A stretch of DNA of 64,000 bases from Lepiota brunneoincarnata (taxonomy: Eukaryota; Basidiomycota; Agaricomycetes; Agaricales; Agaricaceae): contig JAEBUN010000023.1 of NCBI GenBank assembly GCA_023014365.1, positions 248,001 to 312,000 of the forward strand. Direction: 5' to 3'. This document shows positions 58,832 to 64,000 of the stretch, piece after piece; position 1 is the first letter of the stretch, and each line of letters starts with the position of its first letter. The position numbers and the translations under genes are program-made. The notes beneath the pieces are model-generated. The model searched no databases. It was not told the origin of the DNA and was given only the letters and a program-made list of their open reading frames with translations.

Positions 58832-59059
58832 AATTCATAAGGCCAAATGAAAGGCCAGGGATACAACATCTGATCCTCAGGGTACCCAGCAAACCACAAA
58901 CCACATTGCCTCAAACAACTGCTTTGAACTACTCGATTCACTGGAGACACCCTCTGTCAAAAACATCCTGAAAGCAGCAGCTAATCAAGGAATCAGGACA
59001 ATGGATACAGAACAATTTCACAGGACCATGCTCAAAACAGCAACAAGACTAACTATATA

Positions 59060-62000
59060 ATGGACACTCCCAACTCCAAACAACCAGCTAACCTACTAGA
59101 TATCAGAATCCTACAACTCAACTGCAACAAATGAGGACCAACAATTCACACACTCCTTAATACATGCCTCACTAACACTGACATCCTCCTCCTACAGGAA
59201 CCCCACTGGGGCAGGATCGGGTCCAAAAACAACCAAGACATCTACAGCCCAGTTGGACATAATGCATGAGTCCCAATACTTCCCTTTGCCTCACCAAAAC
59301 CAAACCAAAACCCCCCACATGTCCTGACATATCACAAATGTAAACCAGGACTAGAAATAGCCCTAAGGCCTGATGTTGCAGAAGACCAAGACATCCAGGT
59401 CATGGACATCAGCTTCCCAGGACAACCCCCCACCACCATTATCAACATATACAATGATAATTCCTGAGGTGCCCACAGTGCACTGGCAACCCTCAAGCAT
59501 CTCAACCTCCCCCCCCAACAGACCAACAATCATTGCAGGAGATTGGAACCTACATCACCCACTATGGTCAAGAGAAAGCCAACATAACTCAGGTGAAATA
59601 GCCAATGAGACAGTGGAATGGCTCACAGAATGCGGCTACAGACTCATATATAAATACTCCAGGTAAGCCCACATTTTACCACCATTCAGGCTAAGGACAC
59701 CCCTCCATCCTCGACCTCATCTTTGCAAATGGAAGTGCAGCCCAACATGACATGCCATTGAACTAGGCAATACACCGAGACCTTGCATGTGGCTCTGACC
59801 ACTATGCAATCCGGTGGTCACTATTCCACAACTTAACGCCTATTGAAAATTTGTCAGGAGCACAATACAACATGAAAGACACAAACCAAGAGGAATGGGA
59901 ACAGGCCTTCACAGAAAACCTCAAGATACACTACAACCCACTCCAGCAAATCATGGACACAATGTGCCAAGTAACAACAGACAAACTAGAAGAAGCAGCC
60001 TTGGCCCTCACACAAGCCATCATAGTGATGAATGAGCAAGCAGCGAAAGTCTGCAAACCCAGTGCCCACACCAAACCATGGTGGAATAATGAACTCACAG
60101 AGGCAGCTAACCAAATATTTGGACTGTGTGAGGCCCAGCTAACATACCAAGAGGAATATGGCCACCCAAGCATGGAAATCTCAACCCAGATCAAACAAGC
60201 CCAAAACCACCTATGTCAACTGATCCAATTCACAAAAGGAGAATGGGCAAACCAGAAAATGGAGGAAGCAACCATGGATGAGATTTGGGACTTCCAAAAG
60301 TGGTCAACAGGTACATGCAACTACCCTATGCCAGCGCTAACCCAAGGAGGGGACCTCCCACCAGCAGTCACATATCAGGAGAAATGTGATATGCTCAGGA
60401 ATATGCTCTACCAGGAACTACCACACCTAGAGGGAAACTTTGAAACAGACCTAACAAATAGGAGTATGGACAAGATACCATTCTATGAGGTTATGGAGAC
60501 AGAGGTAAAGGAAGCACTCTTCTCAACTAACTCCAATACTTCCCCAGGGGTGAGTCAAATCAACTACACAATGCTCAAATGGGTGTGGCCCAGAGCTGCC
60601 AGAGAACTGACCATGCTTGTCAGATGCTGTCTCACTGCAGGCTACCACCCAAAACAATGGCATGAGGCGATTGCAGTCACTTTATGCAAACCTAACAAAC
60701 CAGACTACTCACAACCTTGAGCCTACAGACTCATCACCCTGTTAGAATGCATGGGAAAACTACTAGAGAAAGTGGTAGCATGCCACCTAATCTACTTGGT
60801 GGGCTGCCATGACCTCATCTCTGGAGCACAATTTGGAGGGCGAGCAAATTCATCCACTAGTGATGCCATCCTTGCCTTTGTACACAACATACATGCAGTG
60901 TGGAACCATGGTATGGTTATGTCTGCCCTTACCTTTGATATCAAAGGATACTTTGACTTTGTCAATCACCAGCAACTATTAACAGAAATGAAATGACAAA
61001 AACTACCCCTCAAATACATCAAATGGACAGCAAGCTTCCTCTCAGAAAGGAAAGCTGCAATCTGTGTAGATGGCATCCAAGGGGAGATGAGGAACATCTC
61101 CAATGGCATCCCCCAAGGCTCACCAACCTCCCCAATCCTTGCAGCCTTCTACTCAGCAGGACTCCTTGACCTCTTTGAACAAAATGACAACAACCTCCCA
61201 CCACTCCCCCTCCTAGACAAACCCACACACACCTCCATCTTCATGTATGTGGATGATGGGATGCTAACAGTCTCCTCTCTCTCCTTAGACACAAACCTCC
61301 ACCTACTCAATGCTGCATACCAAAAAGTCACACAATGGCTCACAAGTGCAGGCCTATCCCCAGACTGGGACAAACGTGAACTCATGCACTACACACGACA
61401 CTGCACAGACAAATCACCTGCCATCAGACTCCTCAAAACTGATGGCTCCATTTCCACCATCCCTACCAGCACTACTGTTAAGTGGCTAGGAGTACACTTC
61501 AACCAAAAACTCCTCTTCAACCACCATGTAGCCCAAATAGCTACAAAGGCCAAAGCTACAATAGCAAGCATCTCAATGCTGGCAAACACTGTATGCAGCC
61601 TCTCCCAGGTACACCTTTGTCTCATGTACCGAACCTGCATCCTACCAATTATATCATATGCATGTGCAGCATAGTGGACAGGCAAACAAACCCATACAAA
61701 AACCTTGGAGAAAACCCAACATAGGGCCCTCCGACTCATATGTGCTACCTTCCGAACAACACCCACATATACTTTAGAGGTAGAAGCTTCAATCCCCCCC
61801 CTCAAATATTACTTTAACCTAGTCAAACAATAGTCAGCTATTAGATTTAACAAACTTAGTACTAATAACCCCATTATTCAGAGACTCCCAGATGACTGGC
61901 ATGGTGGCCATACACCCTCCATTCCCCCCCCCTCCCCCCCTCACCCAAACAAACCACAAAGCCCAAGATGACACCCCTACTGCAAATTGCCACTCAAACC

Positions 62001-62936
62001 TCCCCCACCTATGAATGTATTTTTCCCTTCCTCCTGCTGCCATGGTACCAAACTAGTGCTGAAGTAGGAAACCATCTCACAATCTTAGCCTCATTGGACA
62101 AAGACATGAAAAGGGCAACTGCAGAGCATTGTAAACGTGTAATGGCACTCCTACACTCCCCCACAAACCTGGTTGTATACTCAGATGGGTCACAACGATC
62201 GCTACACAAGCACTTCCATCAGGTAGGAGCTGCAGCGGTGGGATACCACAATAACCTTGAATGCTTCACCCTAAAACTAGGGATGGGTGGGCTTACAGAG
62301 GTCTATGATGTGGAACTCACTGGCCTTACTATGGGCCTACACTGGGCAATCAACTATGCACATGACCACCCCAATATCAGCCACATTAACATCTTCACTG
62401 ACAACTCCTCTGCACTCACCACCATCTGCAACCCTAGACCACGCCAAGGCCAAATCATTGCCAATGGCTTCTACACTGCAGCACTCAAGTGGCTCGATAC
62501 AGATCCAACACACAAACTCACCATTACATGGTGCCCAAGCCACCAGAACATCAGGGGAAATGAATGAGCAGACCGCCTGGCAAAAGAAGCAACACACCTA
62601 CCCAGCTCTATAGACCCCTCCATAACATACTGCCTAAGACAGGTGAAGGAATGAACATGCAAAAATTGGACACATGAATGGAAAAACATCCCACAGTGAG
62701 GACAATACAGTGCAGCAAACTGCATCCCCCCTTCCCTAACCCCCAACAAACACTTCTATGAACTGCAGAACAAATGCAAACTCTTTGGCCACCTCATTCA
62801 ATGCTGCACAGGCCATGGGTACACTGGGGAATTCTACCATTGCTTTGTCCCATCAGAACCAACATCATGTCCATGTGGAGAGGAGCAACAGACACATGAA
62901 CACATACTATGCAGTTGCCCACTATACAGTGACCCA
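59060..62936 (+). pseudogene. LINE ORF2: endonuclease, reverse transcriptase, RNase H
   Basis: ATG 59060 opens with an APE endonuclease (ILQLNCNK, LLLQEPHWG, IAGDWNLHHPLW, LDLIFANG). The reverse transcriptase follows (59851-61674: AYRLITLLECMGKLLE, ALTFDIKGYFDFVNH, NGIPQGSPTSPIL, MYVDDGM; the catalytic Asp residues remain). RNase H is at about 62170-62590 (YSDGSQ, ELTGL, FTDNSSAL, GNE-stop-ADRLAK). The Cys/His end is CPCGEEQQTHEHIL. In-frame stops, mostly TGA (for example after DYSQP, EMK, GNE and QVKE), and frame changes in the endonuclease make it inactive. Confidence 0.8.
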
Positions 62937-64000
62937 CAAAACCGTTCCAATGTTTTGTACTTTTGACTTAAAGTAGTAATATCTCAGTAGATAAAATAGC
63001 CATATTTGTGAATATATTTATAAACATAGCCAAATATGTCATATCTGACTCTGCAAAGTTGCATCATGTAATACTTCCAAATTAGGCAATTATGAACTTT
63101 GTAATCATTTTAAGTCATTGGAACGCTTTTGTCAATGACATATTATACTAGGCTATCCTATTATTTCTAGTACTTAGAGTAGCCCCCCCTGGCTTTGAGT
63201 ACAGCTGCTACTCTTCTAGGCATACTTTCAATTAACTTCTGACACTCAGAAGCTGGAATAGCATCCCACTCCTTTTCTACCCTCTGCCACAACTCCTCCA
63301 TACCCTTGGGAGGAGATTCATACTCTCCCAACTTTCTCTTCACATATTCCCATAAGTGTTCAATGGGATTGAGGTCAGGTGACTGTGCTGGCCAGGTTAG
63401 GAGCCTAAAATGATTTTTTTGAAACCATTCTTTGGCCAGTGTACTCTTGTGTTTGGGGTCATTATCTTGCTGAAAGATAATATCTCGGGGTTTAAGCTTG
63501 TACCACCGGAGACTCTTCTTCAAATCTTCCTCCAAAATTTGCACAAACAACTCTGCATCTATCCTTCCATCAATCCTCACTGCATAGCCTGGGCCATCCC
63601 ACAGCATACAGCCCCAAACCATCACTGATCCTCCTCCATACTTCAGAGTTCCCTTGACCAATCTTTCACTAAGCCCCTCTCCCTTCTTTTTCCATCCCCA
63701 CTTCCTCCCATCTGACCCCAAATGATTAATTTTGGTCTCATCAGACCATACAACCAGCTTCCAGTCCTCCATAGTCCAATGCTGGTGTGTTAGAGCAAAA
63801 TCCAGCCTAGCCCTCCTATGCTTGTCAGAGAGTAAAGGCTTTTTTTGCTTGACTACAGCCTTCATTCCTGCCTGTTTGAGATGCCTTGCTACAGGCTGTG
63901 AAGAGACTGATGTCCCAATGATGGGAGCAAGAGATTTGGCTATATCTACAGCAGTTTCAGCCTTGCCAGCAGAGATAAGATGGATAGCATGCCGAATATT
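62937..64000 (-). mobile_element. Tc1/mariner element, cut by window edge
   Basis: Starts CAGTGACCCACAAAACCGTT at 62937 directly after a TA, as expected for a Tc1-type terminal repeat and TA target. The other end lies beyond the window. Confidence 0.8.
63167..64000 (-). CDS. Tc1-like transposase (partial, frame open)
   Basis: The frame is open from the window edge (64000) to the stop at 63167, about 277 residues; full-length Tc1 transposases have about 340, so only the N-terminus is missing. The visible N-terminal part (HAIHLISAGKAETAVDIAKS) fits the helix-turn-helix region. Catalytic DDE motifs: VVWSDETKINHLG, IIFQQDNDPKHKS and LNPIEHLWEYVKRKLG, with 34 residues between the second D and E (DD34E). 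No stop or lost catalytic residue is seen, so the protein could be functional. Confidence 0.9.
   Translation of the reverse strand, partial: NIRHAIHLISAGKAETAVDIAKSLAPIIGTSVSSQPVARHLKQAGMKAVVKQKKPLLSDKHRRARLDFALTHQHWTMEDWKLVVWSDETKINHLGSDGRKWGWKKKGEGLSERLVKGTLKYGGGSVMVWGCMLWDGPGYAVRIDGRIDAELFVQILEEDLKKSLRWYKLKPRDIIFQQDNDPKHKSTLAKEWFQKNHFRLLTWPAQSPDLNPIEHLWEYVKRKLGEYESPPKGMEELWQRVEKEWDAIPASECQKLIESMPRRVAAVLKARGGYSKY

Larger units (their letters stand above)
47597..62936 (+). mobile_element. Tad1-like LINE, interrupted by a Gypsy and a Tc1 element
   Basis: The LINE is in two pieces, 47597-48836 and 58341-62936, separated by the Gypsy element (48837-58335) and its 5-bp target duplication. ORF1 continues across the gap. 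ORF2 holds an APE-type endonuclease, a reverse transcriptase and an RNase H. The 3' end is cut at 62936 by the Tc1-like element. Sequence is very CpG-poor and most internal stops are TGA. Confidence 0.85.

Noticed and set aside
1..64000. A biosynthetic gene cluster or a mating-type locus
   Set aside because: No PKS, NRPS, terpene synthase, homeodomain pair, pheromone receptor or pheromone precursor was seen. The DLH and C2H2 genes alone are not enough.

Overview
The window comes from a filamentous basidiomycete fungus, most likely an Agaricomycete. Genes carry many short GT-AG introns (about 45-90 bp). The families present are typical of mushroom-forming fungi: short NACHT NLR-like proteins, F-box proteins, DUF6535 membrane proteins, a BTB protein and a helo-like/YEATS protein. 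The transposons (Tad1-like LINE, chromodomain Gypsy, hAT, Tc1/mariner) fit the same picture. There are no rRNA genes, CRISPR arrays or bacterial-type operons, and I saw no convincing tRNA.

Region 1 (1-6900) is a decaying NACHT cluster. Two near-identical copies (310-1729 and 3501-5262) carry different lesions, and three older fragments surround them. A 3' fragment of an unnamed membrane-protein gene lies among them on the minus strand.

Region 2 (7240-37355) is a gene island bounded by two inverted copies of an F-box/LRR module (7240-10083 and 34262-37355). Between the arms lie about 24 kb of mostly conserved genes: a ChaC-type gamma-glutamylcyclotransferase, a C2H2 zinc-finger protein, a DUF6535 protein, a Mam3/CNNM-family protein with micro-exons, a dienelactone hydrolase, a helo-like/YEATS protein, a BTB protein, a CIR-N/LENG1-like protein, the XPF/Rad1 nuclease and a small hypothetical protein. 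Most of these genes show isolated one-base frame breaks inside otherwise well conserved protein sequence. That pattern suggests assembly indels in several cases rather than real loss. The Mam3-like gene and the small hypothetical gene are clean.

Region 3 (37356-64000) is transposon-rich. A membrane-protein pseudogene (40340-41780, +) lies tail to tail with the tail of another NACHT gene (minus strand). That tail is split by a 3.76-kb hAT element with a perfect 8-bp target duplication. It is followed by a 26-bp minisatellite and then a LINE (from about 47597). The LINE was interrupted first by a complete 9.5-kb chromoviral Gypsy element (48837-58335, minus strand, 383-bp LTRs, 5-bp target duplication ggaat). 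It was interrupted again by a Tc1-like element (from 62937) whose transposase frame is open to the window edge. The LINE is strikingly poor in CpG and is broken mainly by TGA codons. The Gypsy LTR differences and several pol lesions are exactly those expected from CpG deamination.

How the parts relate: the NLR, F-box and membrane-protein families are fast-turnover genes that sit at the edges with the transposons, while the DNA-repair, glutathione and membrane-homeostasis genes sit in the protected middle. I found no clearly new enzymatic system. The most unusual items are the predicted 3-nt and 11-nt micro-exons of the Mam3-like gene, the inverted duplication around the gene island, the helo-like/YEATS fusion, and the extra ORFs of the Gypsy element.
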